Part shown: one piece after another, positions 21,763 through 35,460 of the stretch | Layout of the letters: every line of letters starts with the position of its first letter | Numbering within the stretch: position 1 is the first letter of the stretch | NCBI GenBank assembly: GCA_029948255.1 | Contig: JALIZF010001939.1 | Coordinates: 2,939,501-3,003,500, forward strand | Origin: Telmatactis stephensoni | Lineage: Eukaryota; Cnidaria; Anthozoa; Actiniaria; Isophelliidae | Direction of reading: 5' to 3' | DNA: 64,000 nucleotides | The notes under the pieces: model-generated | Database searches by the model: none | Told to the model about the DNA's origin: nothing | What the model saw: only the letters and a program-made list of their open reading frames with translations | Program-made: the position numbers and the translations under genes

Positions 21763-24700
21763 CTGAAAGGAAAAACATTCAGCATTCAAAACTAGAACGA
21801 GAATTGCTACTTTTAAATATGTTGGAAAGATGTGTGACACTTGGAACATGTTCAACAAATCACTACTATTTGAGGTAGAAATTAGTTGAGATAAAATCAG
21901 TTTAGACTAGAAAGAAATAGGATTTTCTTTTCAAGAATTAATAATGAAAAATAGATATTATTGTCGCAAAAGAAATCAAAGTTTAGACTCACTGGTAGAG
22001 GTGGTTTCTGGCAGTGATTGTTAACTCAAATAGGTAGCTCGCTTTGGTGCAGTGTGTGTAAGGCAGTGACTACTGTTCTAGTTATATCATTAGATATATA
22101 ATTATGGATGTTGCTATCGACTCTGCGCACATCCTCAGGACATCTCACCTTACGCAAACCACACAAGTCACATAGTAACGTTTTGACTGTGTGTTAATCC
22201 TATTGGCTGAGAGCTGCCCTGTTAGGGGTTTTATTTATTAAAGCTCTGAGACTGATCTTATTGTTTATTCATCAAATACATTACAAGCCATTCCATAATT
22301 AGTCATTTCTGAGATTTTTCTATTATTGCAGCGTAAAGCAATCATCGGACTAATTAAACTAAAATGGCGCGTTGTTCAACACTCAGTTACGGTTTCATAG
22401 CAACGGCTTTCATTCAGGCCTAGGGAAATCTCGTCATTAAATTTCTCCTTTTCTAGGTACACAAGCTAGACAGGTTCTGTGAATAGTGGCTCATTAGTTG
22501 AAACTTTCACTGGTTTATCGTTCCAAAGCGTGTAGTGTCTCCCTTTAATTCCGAGTTTCATTTCGGCTTTTCACTGATTTCAGTCCTAAAAACATGTATC
22601 GCCGACCCGACAAAGTACGTAAATTTCGATTAGAAAGCTTTTGCAAAAATGAAATCCAGTTAAAAGTTAATTATTTTCTTCGGTTTTTATTCTTGATCAG
22701 TTATAACTTAAGTTCGTGAGATCGAGTGCGTTTTCTCATTGTTAACTGTTGTTTCTCATATACAAAAAGGCAATGGGAAAAACGGCCCAGTTTATTGAAA
22801 CTTAAGCAAAGCTTCTCGTTTTTAATTTACAAACACAATGGCCCATATCTCTAGTGTTTTTTATATGTTTAAACAGTTTTTTTATCTCATTGTATCATAA
22901 AACACATTTTACTTTGTCTTAAGACAAAGAACTAGTTCTCGTAGGAAGTTAGGATTTCTAATTGTAGTTCTTGAGAACTCGAAACATGTGCAGCATTGAT
23001 TTAAAATCCTTGAACAAATTTCATTCTAGGAACATTATTAGCACTATTAATAAAACTTTTGAATTGAATAATTGAATTGCTTTTTCAAGGTTCTTTGGGA
23101 ATGAAATACTAAACTATTGAAAGCACTTTTAGACGGATTGAATCTTACCCAAATTGATGAAAAAGGCGCTTTCTCGGAAGCCATTGTGTTCGCAATCACA
23201 AAGGATTGCAGCCACTGTCACCAAATCCATGTTTGAATTAGTGTTTCGCTGGAGCATTTGAACAGTGTCTTTGGTTTAAAACGACATAATCCTAATTTGA
23301 TAGGTCATTTGCTTCGTCGACCATGCATAAGCTTTGTAGTTTTACTTTTTTAATATATAATTGTAAAATTTTAGAGGCTTTTTTAATGAAATAGTTTGTT
23401 CATATATGGTTCGAAGTCATAAGTCGTCCCTCCTTTGGCTTACTTGGTATCACTTTACCGTACTATAACTTGCAAATTAAGTGTTCCTTTTCATAATTTA
23501 GCACTAAACCATTTTTTGTCTTTCAAAAAACAATTCATTGGTAATTTTTAAAGCTTAAATAAGTTAGTAAACTGGATTTTACCTTAAATTACTGCAAATG
23601 AGATTCAAGTGTGCGTCATTTCAGAAATATCGCCAAATTTTTATCATTAGTATTTATGCTTGCTCTTTGAGCATTTGATTAAAAAGAAATAAAGTAAAAA
23701 GTTAACAATTAAGTAAATTCATTGAAACCAATTTGATTGGCTGTAAGTCCAGGTGATTTAACATAGTAAAACGTATTTTATCCTTGGTAGAATGTTGCGT
23801 TATTACAGCTGTGGAAGGCTTTTTCCATACAATGTCTAAGACATAGCGAGTTGCTTTTAATCATTGTTTTTGTTTTCCCTTGGCTTTTCATACAGCAAAA
23901 AGATAATGGCTTATTAAACACAGAAAAAAGTTCAAAGCCAAAAAATTAAATACACAAGACAGTTCGTCCAAAGCTGAAAACACTTTGGGAATCGCTACAT
24001 TAGGAATATTACACCGTCGTATATTAATACTGTTATTGTTGTTTAATACTATTAATTATACACAGAATGCTTCACTGACTTAATATGATTATTTTGCCTG
24101 GGTTTCGAATGGTTTATGTCCAAATATCAGACCTTTAATTTTTGTCTTTTGACCAAAAAAAACCTGCAGTAAAACACTCCGCCATCGCTAGCGTGCATAT
24201 ATATAGCATATATTTGTGTGGATATATTAGGATATGCTACCGCCAAGATTATAAAGTTGCAGTAAAGAATACAAATTCAATAATTAGTTCTTTTAAGTTA
24301 AAAGTATTAGCAATTTAATTAAAAACCGTTTTCACAACAAAGGATTTAACATAAAGAGTATTAAATTTTCGTTCTCTATAGAACTGAGCGTTACAGTGCT
24401 AGCAGTAGTGGTCAAATGAACACTTTAAAATGACTTTTACTCTCAGTAAGTTATTCTTATTTACACTGGAATTAAAGGATTAACACTGCGAGATACGTTT
24501 TAAGATATTGAACTGTTGAATGGAAACGGTTAAGAAACCCGTGGTCTAATTATTAATAGAGCACGCTAGCTTTTAAGTATTGTGTTATTGTGACAGCTAA
24601 TCTATTGTATTGTAGAGCTACAAGTACTCCATGCTGTAACATAACCCTCTCAACATTTTCAACACGATACATATCTTCTACACCAAATGTCGGTAGTAAA

Positions 24701-24957
24701 CTTTATTTGTCTAAGCTGATACAAGTGTTTAGGAAAGGCGAGATATACAAACTTATTGTATTGTTCTCTATTCCAACTCCTTGCTCGCTACCCCTCCCCT
24801 CCCCCCCTCAGTTCACGCAAGCCTTGTAGGTATAAATCCATGAAGCTTTGCCTATTTGGAATGGATTTTGTTCAGTGTATTTATTTTGTATAACTTTATA
24901 CGTGTGTTGATACTGTGCCGTTCTTTTTCCTTGTATTGCGATTATTAGCAGGTGTCG

Positions 24958-25031
24958 GTTGCTAAGCAACGCTAGGATTTCCTAAGCGTATTCTGAAACG
25001 AAAACTGATTGGTTGTTTTTTTGGTCACGTG
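24958..25031. promoter_or_regulatory. RFX X-box, CCAAT box and E-box cluster
   Basis: GTTGCTAAGCAAC at 24958-24970 is a perfect palindromic RFX X-box with a one-base spacer. An inverted CCAAT box (ATTGG, 25008-25012) and the palindromic E-box CACGTG (25026-25031) follow within 75 bases. The combination resembles a compact promoter or enhancer. The nearest genes are the zinc-finger gene (about 3.2 kb away) and ATR (14 kb away). Function is inferred. Confidence 0.4.
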
Positions 25032-25919
25032 AGCATGTATAGGTGCTCCTAGAGATATTTTTCATAAAATTGTTCTAATTCTGGTTAAAAATAAAGTAAT
25101 TATGACTAGAAATTAAATTATTAGTATTGTTTTTTATTATGGTATTTTTCCATTGCGAATGAAAACTAATCACATTTAACTTGCTCCGAGAACTTGTTAG
25201 TAATTGATATATTGATAATCACTTTGTTAAAAATACTCATTTGAAATCGTTTAACATACCAGAAGATCTTGCCACGTGTTATTAGTTGTCAGGAGCCAAT
25301 GCTTAATTAATCAAGATGAAAATAATAAATTTTATTTAACAATTTAAACTCCTGCAGGGTTATATTGTAATTATGGGTCAGTCAAAGTAACATGTTTATA
25401 ATTAAAAGGCTGTTGAGCGATTTTACTCTTTGAAAACACACCAACTTTCAAGTGTACAAACTACTTGTGAGAGTCACTGGGTCATTATTCATTTTCGTTT
25501 TTAGAGAAAGTTAAAAAACGAATACGAAAGAAGAAAAACAAAAATGCAGAGAAAGAGGTTGAGAATACTTTCAGAGAAATCGTCCCAAATTCGTGACCTG
25601 ACAGCTTGAGCATGAAAGGAAAACAAACAAAAACAAAAACAAAATAAAAGAGAAGCCACAAAAGATCTCAGAACACAAAAACGATTCCAGCACAAAAACA
25701 AAAACAAACAAAAATCAAACAAACAAACAAACAAAAAAACTACAGCAAATCAGTGGGCTTAACAAGAAAATGATTTATATTTATAAAGTCGTTTAACAAC
25801 GCCCATAGTGTTTTTCAAAAGTGTCATTAATTTCTTCTCTATCTTCTCTATCGTAAACTGTGTCTTGCTTAAGGTGCAGAAGCTGTCAATCAAAAAAACT
25901 CTCCCTCTTTAAGAACGTA

Positions 25920-25987
25920 CATATAGCGTGACTGTTTTAAAGAACACACATAGCGTGACTGTTTTAAAGAACACACATAGCGTGACT
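25920..25987 (+). repeat. 25-bp triplicate
   Basis: 'catagcgtgactgttttaaa' occurs twice, with a third unit start ('acacatagcgtgact') following at the same spacing. Confidence 0.8.
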
Positions 25988-26009
25988 TCTGAATGTGCAC
26001 GTTTACAGA

Positions 26010-26096
26010 TAAACACGGGAGGTCAACACAGAGGTCCACGTGGGAGGGGGTAGGTCAACCCCCTGACGTGGTAGACGCCCCACTAATTATATAAAG
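26010..26096 (+). promoter_or_regulatory. Nuclear-receptor half-sites, CRE half-site and TATA box
   Basis: Three AGGTC(A/C) half-sites lie within about 45 bases (the first two spaced as a direct repeat), with CACGTG at 26038 and TGACGTGG near 26064. TATAAAG at 26090-26096 follows. The patch is GC-richer than its surroundings and could be a promoter on the plus strand, though no coding exon is seen downstream. Confidence 0.3.
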
Positions 26097-26995
26097 ATTA
26101 GAAGATATTAAAAACCAACGAAAATTAGTTCAAGGTCTGATTGCTCCATCCCTGAAGTTTCGAAATAATTGTTTTATTTTTGGTCCGTATTGCAATTTTT
26201 TTAGTTTAGTTTTGAAATGAAACTGTTTGAAAAATCTCGCAATAAAATCCTCATTTGAAACTCTTGGTGTTTAAGGAGTTTTTTTCGGGTTTGCTAACTT
26301 TGATGAAACAAACTTTGTATGTAAAGGAAGATGTCATGTTGTAATAAGAACATCCATTTAAAACAGTCAAGATTTGTTAACTTCTTTCATCTGTTGAGTA
26401 GTAAGTAGACTCGTCACAAATTGACAACTCTCATTCTTGTATTAGGTTAAGTGTAGCGATTAGTTTTAGTTCGTCACATCAATCTCGCCAAATCCAAAAA
26501 TTAAAAAGCGTGTCTGGCAACTTTTAGAAAATCTACTTTGTAAATTACATGCAATAAGTCTTAGAGATTCACAAATTTGCAAGTGACATCACGACAACAC
26601 TTAGTCTGTTGTTGTTCACCCAACGTGACTACTGCTTTACAGTTGATTTCACGAAACTTTAATTTGCTCCTAAGATTCCGAAGTTTTTTCGCAACTAGTT
26701 CCCAACTTCGTTTGAAACTTCCAAACTTCGTTCAATCAACTATAATTATCTCTTCATTCGCAAGAAAATGCTTGTAAACCCAGCAATTCGCTAGCCTTTT
26801 GATTCAGCAAAAGTCTCAGTTATTTTAGTTTTATTTGTTTTTCTTATTTGCTCGATTCAGCAGGTTGCTTGATGTTCAAATATTTGTTTACTTGGTCAAA
26901 GTATTTTTGATAAACACATCAATTTCTCTCATACTGTTTGTTAACAAGGATACAAACTGATTAACTCGTGGTAAAAGTACGAAACTGCATGGGCG

Positions 26996-27295
26996 ATACA
27001 CCTATTTCAATCAACGTTGTCACTCAAAAGGCCCCGAGCCTACGCGACTCATCGAGGAAACATGGGTAGAAATAGCTAAAGTTCATGATAACCACACACT
27101 GAAATATCCACATGACTTGATTCAAATCTTGTCTTGACATTATACACCAAACTGAGAACGTCATTTGCTGACTCTAAAATAAAGACCAAAGCCGAAAAGA
27201 TAGTAATGGTTGGTAACTACCAATAATCCTTTTCGGTCGAGGCGCGTGGGCGTGAGGCTTCTCGTAAGACAACCTTTTATGAAATAGGTGTACAT
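26996..27295 (+). repeat. Older dispersed repeat, copy 2 (uninterrupted)
   Basis: It aligns with copy 1 but without the 278-bp foldback. Beyond its end, at 27330-27350, is a degenerate tRNA-like 'ggtcctattcccggc'. Confidence 0.6.
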
Positions 27296-30254
27296 GACAA
27301 ACTGCTCGCCCTTCGTTGCGGTGATTCATTCTGGTCCTATTCCCGGCTAATGCACCTGCAAATATCAGATATCCACCTCGCATCGGGGCCGGTCTCCATG
27401 AGAAAATCTTTCTTTAACAAATTTTCTATCAGATATTACAAGTTTTTTGTGGCATTTGCCGAGTCCACACAAGCAAATTGTATATAAAAAATGCATTTGT
27501 CGTATACGAATTTAGTCAAATTTTCTCATCTGCACAAGCTTAAAGAAATTGTTAAAGAAACGTTGTCATAGAAAATTTGAAAAGTAATCACTGAATGAAT
27601 GAAAATATGTGTAACACCAAATAAAGCCTGAGCCCCAAAGTAGGTTAAAATCGTGAATTTTCATTTACTGTTAATTAGTTGATGCGAAGTGACCGGCTGA
27701 AAAGTCCTTGAACAAAGTGTCAGTTATCTTAAAACTATGGTATATTTATGTTAAAACTGTGATACTAGTATCTATTAAAACTTTGGTATATTTTCCTATA
27801 AAACAAGAAGTACGTGCTTTGTATTCTGTTAGTCTAGGGTTGTGTGGTGATTAACCTGATTTCAGTTAGCGTCCCACCTACAGAAATAACCTTAACATAT
27901 TATCAAACCCGAGCATTGGTTTAATATAATGCAATTACAGCCTAAATTAGATGAGTTGTGTTGACCTCAGTGAAGATATTTTTAGTAAAGTTTTGCTTGC
28001 TGTACGAAAACAATGCAGTTTTTCTCAAACAAAAACGCATTTTATACTAAAGATTTACATTCAATTTTAAGAAAAAATCCCTCGATTATATGCCTGATGT
28101 TTTCGAAACAAGACGTGTTTCCGTATTTACTAGGCAAGCAGAGTTTTCAACACATGAATAAACTCTGAACGGGACCGGTTTAGACGTGGGTGTTGAAAAA
28201 TGTCTTTAGGACTTTAAACTGTGACGAGAGAATAACGTTTTGTTGGAGAAAAAGGGCTGCTGAAGATATGAAACAAAAGAAACTTGAATGAAGAATGAAG
28301 AATAAAGTTCCTTCTTCGTTAGCAAATAAGTCAAGAATATGAGAAAGGAGAAGAAAGGAAGGCGGAATGAAGGAAGAGTAACCTTGAACCCGAGTAAAAG
28401 AAAAATATGGAATGTTGGTGAAAATAGAAAAAATTCACTATATAGTAACTAGAATTGAAAAAAAACCAAACCCCATAACAATAACTAGATTCTTTGCTGA
28501 CGAAAGTTAAAGTTGTCCAACCAATTAATAAGCAAACGTAACAGAATTTTGCTGGTATGTATTTTGTTAGTTCAGCACCTATATACTTTTAGAAATGAAG
28601 ACAAACTTGATAATAAAGTTAGTATAGCATAATTTGGTATCAGCATTGAAAACCAAAAGCAAGAACTAGACAAAAGTGATGTTTTAACAGTCGTGCTTTC
28701 GAAACCTCAGTCTACAAGAACAGAAACAGAAACGCACAAAATATAACCCAATGATTAAAATTGAAGATATATCTGTACGTCTAGATATTCAAAAATTGTC
28801 AAACTCACGCAAATTCTGGCAAACTTGAAATGTTGTCTTGATATAGTATACCAAAGTAAGTCTATTCATCTGCGCGAATAAACTTCCAATTTTTTTTCCC
28901 CGCAGTAAAAGTCCGAATTACAGACGATGGAATGCTTTGCGTGATGCCTGCGTTATTGGGTAATTATTGAAATTGTCAAATCGTTGAACTTTTCTTTTTG
29001 ATATTGCCAACATTTAACAATAACTTGAATAGCAAAACACAAGCATAATACGATCTTGTGTGGATCTTAATCAAAAGTTGGAAAACATGTTGAAAATGAG
29101 TTTGAACATGGCAGTAAGTTTGATGTTTGACTAATGTCATACAGTGAGGTGAAATTGCTTTTGTTTAGAATTCAATGATATGACAAGGGAAAGGGTACAG
29201 GACTAGACATGCAGCCAAAGCCCTCTAGACATAAGCATGACTCGACCTTGAAACCTTTCGTGACATTTTGGCAAATTTTTCGTTTTCAAAACTATTGAAA
29301 ACGAGACGTTGCGAAAATAAACGACTTCAAGCTTATAACGTAGTCTAAAATGAAAAAGCAAGCACACAACCGTCCAAAAATTAGCTTAAAATACCTAATC
29401 TTATAGAATTATTTTCTGTACTCCAATATATTAAAATAATAATTATATTTACGTGTCAAAAATATAGCAATTTCCCACCAAGTAAGGACATATTAAAAGA
29501 AAGAAACTCAAGTGAAAGCATGAATTTTGAGATGGCTGGCTTGATTGAAATAGTGGAAATATAGTGCTTTAAAATACCGAAAATATCATGAGAAATCTGG
29601 ACTTTTACATGACGACATCAAGTCGGTTATTGTACAGATGACCAAACGAAATGATTCAAATGTTTGAAGTCTGGCATTCTACAAACAGCGAGCAGAGCAA
29701 AGTTTATAAAACATTACTCGCACTGTCACGTATTCAGTGGTGTGTAGTTTCTGTAAAAGTTGTGTTGACTATACGTAAAATCATTCTATTTTATTACAAA
29801 CGTTCAACATTAGATCTATTGCCAATTGCATCATGACTTAAGAATGTGCTACGCTCTGCATTTATACTGCGAGCTACGCAAAATCTATAATTAAAGAATA
29901 CAACATAATATCGCATCACGAATTGGTCGGGAAAGTTTTTGTACAACTTTTGTTAACTTCATAAAATAATTCGATATCCTTCAATCAAACTTTAACTACA
30001 TTTGAATGTCAAATGTATCACTTTTAAAAGAATGCACCGCCTTCTTTAAACCAAGACCAAAACATTTCTCTGCTATTTTATGTCTAGCCATTTCAAATTC
30101 CACGAACATCTTCAAAGTGAACTTGAGTGCAGTGATTTAAATTCTATTCACCCCAAGAACTCGTTTCACAGTAAATAGATTAACGCTTGTTTCAAGCACA
30201 AACTATTCATAATCCACCCTGAGTTTATACCATGTTATAAACGTTTTCTTTTAC

Positions 30255-30440
30255 CTGTGGCTCATATAGAAACCCAGCCATCCCGCCTCTGACACCACGT
30301 ATTTGCGCTTCAGCTTCAAAGTCTGTTCTAACGCCGCTAGAGTTTGCTTTACTTTACAAACTAGAAAAGCCTTACCCTCCTATTCTTTTGATGCCCGAGG
30401 GGGTTCGCTGACTCAGTGGGGTGGTAACGTTCCATAAATC
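30255..30440 (-). other. Candidate 5' exon of the zinc-finger gene
   Basis: On the minus strand this GC-richer patch ends in CCACAG followed by GTAAAAG, a usable donor at 30254. It is in the right direction to be a leader exon spliced to the SNAG exon at 21762. It contains an ATG whose frame would run into the SNAG frame. This is an inference from motif and position only. Confidence 0.22.
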
Positions 30441-33181
30441 TCATAAACATTGTTGATAATTGACCTTGGGAGTTGCAAATTTGCTGGGGAATTCCCACAC
30501 TCTTAAAGTGAAGGAATGCTTGGCCTACTCAAGAATAAACTATATGGTCATTCGTGCGCTTAAATAAAGTAAGTTAGCGCCTAAGCAAAGCTCAATGGCG
30601 CCAGACGTAATCATACCTTGTTTTTGTATAATTTATTTACTCCAAGTCAATTGTTAATTGGACTGATATATATTAAAGTTGATTTTTTAAAACTTCCAGG
30701 AATCAAGTTTAGTATCTACCAAGGTAGAAACAAAAGCGATTTCTCAGACACTTAAATATTTCACAACAGGAAAAATACTTGCTGCTTTCTTTTGACATCG
30801 TATAGTCGTGTTGCAAGGTAATTTTGCACTGTGTTGAATGAAATCATTGTTTGTTTAGATCAGCGTGAATTTTGAAACTCGTCCCTCCCATGTTCGACCC
30901 CCTTCAGAGCACAATTCAGGCAATAGAGACCAACCAATCAGCTCGCTATACAAACAACTCACCAATCCACGTTTCATTTCAAGTCTTAAAATATCGCTGT
31001 ATTTATTGGTATTTGTTTTTATGTTAAAGTTGACTTGCAAAGTGGGTTTATAATTGACGGTTTTGTTAGGATAAAGGAGTGTTGAATTATTAATAAACAC
31101 GACGTAGTGGCACAGTTCTCTTTGGGTTGATATTAAAATTTATATCATGCGGCTTATAATGCTGAAATCGCACATTTTTTGAGAATAAAAACACCAATGT
31201 TAAAAATAATTTTAGTTTTGCTTAAAGTTGCATTTGAAGCCCAAAGATCAGGGTTTCCTATATCCCTTTACAAAATAAAATTGCGCAGACTATTTATTTG
31301 GTCTTTCCACGCGTCACGGAGAATCAAAACATCTCTTTCACGTTCACAAAAAAATTAAAAGTTGCTTTCGCGTTGACGCAAAAAGATTTTAGACCTTGAG
31401 TCACGTTTCACGTCAAAATAAAGCAGCCATTCACGTTTCACGCAAAAGGTATAGGGGACCCTGAAAGATGAAGACTTCTTCCATGGCAGTTCAAGTTTCT
31501 AATGTTCACTGACGTACTGAACAATCTTATAGCAGATGAAAAAAGAAGTACAGTTGCTACCAGTTAGCAAAGTCGAGAAACCAAAATTCTAACGAATCTC
31601 GTTTCAGTGATACCATGAACTAGAACTTTTTCTAAACTTCATTTTCTCGGTTGTCGAATTCGTCGTTCACAAAGTTGCAGAAGTTACGTAATATGTACGA
31701 TAATATTACATATTATAATATGAACGATAATGCCTGTACGATCTAGAATCAGACTCCCAGGGGGGCTACGAGATGTTTAGTTCTGGCAATTCGAGTACAC
31801 TTTCAGACAAATCCAGAATAATTTCACATCTTTCTTTTTCTTGTTTATTTTTTTATTTATATTTTGATGTGAAGGGATTAAAAGTTAAGAACATCCAAAT
31901 TGGAGTTTAAAAAGGCGGTTAATTTAATTTACAAAGCTAACAAAAATGTATTCTACTTATAAGTCAAAGGAACTTTTTGCTTATAAAATATTTTGGTTCC
32001 CAAGACCAAACTGGGAAAAGTTGTTAAGCTGATTACAGTGAAACAAATTGAACCGATAACTCATCTATCATTTCCTTTTTAAATGAACTATAGTTAAAGA
32101 AACTCAACAGCTGGTAGAGTTGCATCATTGTTCTAGGAATACTCATGATTTTATCGATCAAGTATCTCTCGCTTAGTGTGTTTTTAGCTCGTCTGTCAGA
32201 CATAAATATCTTGCAAGTGAATCACCATGGAGAAGTAAAAACTCCTTTTCTTCAAAGTGTTATATCATGCCGTTATTGTTGAGCTTCCGTCGAAATTTGA
32301 CAAAAACATTGTACATCAATAATTCGATTGTTATGACAGAGTCAGGATAATATTTGCTGTGACAAATAATAATTTCATCAGGTTTAATTGAGTTGTTGAT
32401 TGGAGAAAGAAAAGAACTGCAGGGAGTTGGCTTTTCCTTTATCAGCACTTTTGAATTAGTTTTCAACATATTTTTGCGGATAAAACTTTCTGTACGTGGT
32501 GGAATTTTTCTTCTTACAAGAGCTTTATGAGACGATATGATTCAAACTAGTTTTTTCTTCAATTTACAACACATTTTGCGACTGCAAACCTAATACAGTA
32601 TCAAATCGAGAGGCATTTTATTGATGCGTTCTCTATGTTATCTAGCTTCCTTAGTTCTTTACAGCAGCTACAAAAGAAGAGAATTAGGAACTAATCGATC
32701 GCGACCGGTTCTCACTTAGAGAATGAATCAGAAATAAACCTACAATAAAGTATAAATTTTATTTTAGTTTAAATAAACGAAAATTTGTATTATAAATTCA
32801 AATTTAAGATTATTTTATAATTTGTGCTTATTTGGTTTTTCTGTGAATTTCCATGAATTTCCACCCTTTCCAAATAATTATAGCAGAGATAATGGTTGGC
32901 AAAAAGTGTTTTTTTGTTTGTTTGCAATTCGGGATAAATTTGAACGAGTGGTGTGGGATTTCAGAAAGTTCAAAATTGCACGGCCTTTAGGCGATCCCAC
33001 GGGTTCAAATTTATTTTAGATTGCACGAGAAAAACCGCATGATTTTGTATTAATAATATACTAGTATATTAGTATTATACATGAAAAATATTAGAGAAAA
33101 ATGAGGGATTATTTTTCTTACAAAAGAGCGATCATAATTGAGCGCGCGCTCGATGACGTCAGTGATAGCGTCAGAAGAGTA

Positions 33182-33295
33182 GATTTCGTATGACTGTGAA
33201 AACGGCACCGCGCGGTCACGGTACGGTTTCGGCAGGAATTTCGAATATTTTTATAGTTTTTTTTTATCACGACACTGTGAAGTCACACTAGCTAT
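33182..33295 (+). mobile_element. TA-flanked MITE, 3' truncated
   Basis: The left end and the interior (up to 'tttttatag') match the family; the right terminal repeat is missing and a T tract follows. Confidence 0.65.
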
Positions 33296-33300
33296 TATGT

Positions 33301-33570
33301 ACAGGAGTAAGTGCAGCTCAATTGGTTAGTGCGCGGCTTTCTGAAGTGAGAGGTTCGAGTTCTATTCCCAGTCATCTCACACTTGTTTCAACTTCTTTCC
33401 ATTCCGTGTAGCTTTGAGAAGCTTTAAATACCCTTAAAACGGAGCATTGATGGGGGATAAAGAGCGCACCGTCGGCTTCCTGGGAGACCAGCTTCTAGCT
33501 TTGCTTCTAGCTGAAAGAACTACCGACGTTAAATATAGTGCATTACCATTTTTTTACTTTATACAGTTTT
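33301..33570 (+). mobile_element. tRNA-derived SINE
   Basis: The head has a tRNA A-box-like 'gctcaattggttagtgc' and B-box-like 'aggttcgagttc' 35 bases later. The body ends with 'gagaccagcttctagctttg' and shares its last 160 bases with the copy at 49060-49215. Confidence 0.65.
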
Positions 33571-33756
33571 AGTCACAACATTGTATCATGGTAAGCCAAT
33601 GATAATAATAAAGGTCTTTCAATACTTAAAACAAACGTCCAAGTTTACAAAGCAATACAGCTATCATATATAAAACATGGTATGTTTTAAACTGAAGGTG
33701 AAAAGTCCAAAACCGAGCATGTTGTTCCAACAGTGTAGCTCCAAAATCGTAAAGAC

Positions 33757-33990
33757 GCTGTAACACAATGCAATGTTTTATGCAACTTGTCTCGCAATGG
33801 GGTTGAGAAAGAAGCTGCACGAACCATTGCAACTTGTACATACCCTGCATCGCTAAAAATCATTGCGAGAAAACGATTGCAGCAACGTTGCGCTGTGTAA
33901 CACTCCTGCAGTGCATGGTTCGTGAAACTTTCTTTGTAACTCCATTGCAAGACGAGTTGGAATAAACATTGCATCGTGTAACAGTGCCTT
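33757..33990. mobile_element. Foldback element with imperfect long arms
   Basis: The left arm 'gtaacacaatgcaatgtttt' returns inverted near 33960-33985 ('aaacattgcatcgtgtaac'). Several further blocks pair, giving a hairpin of about 230 bp. Confidence 0.6.
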
Positions 33991-34073
33991 AAACGCATCA
34001 TGTTAATTACGCTTCTCGTACGTGTATCATGAGGGTTTCAGTAGGGGGTACTCGATTGTCAGTTAACTCAGTA

Positions 34074-34367
34074 CAAGAGACCATAATACTAAGAGAGCGA
34101 AACTCACTATTGATGTCTGTGTTTTTTTCGTGGCGGCTAAGGCTATTTTTTGTAACTTCGCCAACGCGCGCACGGCTTTCAAACAATAGAATTTAATTTT
34201 TGACGTGCGTGTGGATGGGCCCGTTTGCTTTCGTTTACTTTTACAAATTCTATTGTTTGAGATCCTTGCGCGCGCGTTGGCGAAGTTACTAGAAATAGCC
34301 TTAGCCGCCACGAACATCGCACAGACATCAGTACTGAGTTTCGCTCTCTTAGTATTATGGTCTCTTG
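34074..34367. mobile_element. Foldback MITE with 7-bp target duplication, copy 2
   Basis: Same termini as copy 1. CTCAGTA at 34067-34073 and 34368-34374 is an exact target-site duplication. The left arm has diverged in places. Confidence 0.92.
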
Positions 34368-35389
34368 CTCAGTAGTAATTTTGAGCCAATTGTCACTAAT
34401 TAACTACTAATTTTATAGGAAAATCATACTTAACCTACCATTGCCGACGCGTTTAAACAGGCGGAAATTACATAAGGTCACAACTGCAAACCAGTGTGAC
34501 AAGGCAAAAGGCCTAGACTTATAACTGAACTTGGCCTACGATTAGGATCTGAACTGCAGTAAGCAGTTGGTGTTTGTTTAAAAGATAAATTTAAATGAAC
34601 TGGGAAAACGTCAAACATTTTGTTTTCGGCCATTCATAGAGACTTTTTTGATGTTCATTATATTCAAGCTTTCCTTATATCGGTCATTCATTCAGACTTC
34701 CTTTGATCGTTCACTCTTTATTGGTCAATTATTGACACTTCCTTTGATTGGTCATTCAAAGATTTTTCTATCGGGCATTCTTTCAAACTTTCTTTTATTG
34801 TTCATTCAAATTTCCTTTCGACTCCTCTAGACAGTCATTCATGCAGACTTTCTTTTTTGGTCTCGGTAGTGTATATATATTAGCTGTCTATTGCGCTTGT
34901 CTCTAGCCAGATCGATCCACTTCCTTCTTTAGGCCTCTTTTGTGCATTAATTAACTCGGATTATATTTGTTTCGTCTTGAACCTTACTAACACTTTATAG
35001 TGAAATAAATTACTTGATCGTTCATTTCAATTTCTGTGCTGCTTGACATACTACACGTCTTCTTCGTGTCTTTTTGGTTGATTGGCAATACCTTTCGCTC
35101 GACTTACTATGTAATAGGTGATTTCCGTTTCTCGAAAAAAGATAAATAGCTGTAAATAGCTGAAACATACTATCTTTTCACTTCTCAAATCAACCAGAAA
35201 GCAATCGTGAAGAACAGTCTACTTTATTGTATGAGTTTTGAAAACACACCTAAAAGTCTGTGTTATGTCAAATTTTGAAAACAGTGACCGCACCATACCA
35301 CTCGACCATCAGTGTCTACTGAGTGATTTATAGGACAAAATTACCTAGTATATTGTGTGAATGGGCTGTCTATTGTTGTGGTAATTACG

Positions 35390-35460
35390 TGAAAACGTGG
35401 CACAGTGGTTTAGTTCACTGCGTTTGAATCTTAAGGCGCAAGTTCGACTCCAGTTGAATT
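35390..35460 (+). repeat. tRNA-like fragment
   Basis: 'gtggcacagtggtttagttc' resembles an A box and 'aagttcgactcc' a B box, 40 bases apart. The stems do not pair as an intact tRNA, so it is probably a tRNA-derived repeat. Confidence 0.4.

Noticed and set aside
21763..21858. Upstream ATG codons in frame with the SNAG exon (MLNMFQVSH..)
   Set aside because: This stretch is the intron before a strong acceptor; using it would also bury the SNAG motif.
33301..33375. Functional tRNA gene
   Set aside because: A- and B-box-like words are present, but T and acceptor stems do not pair, and its 3' body is shared with another locus, so it is a SINE head.
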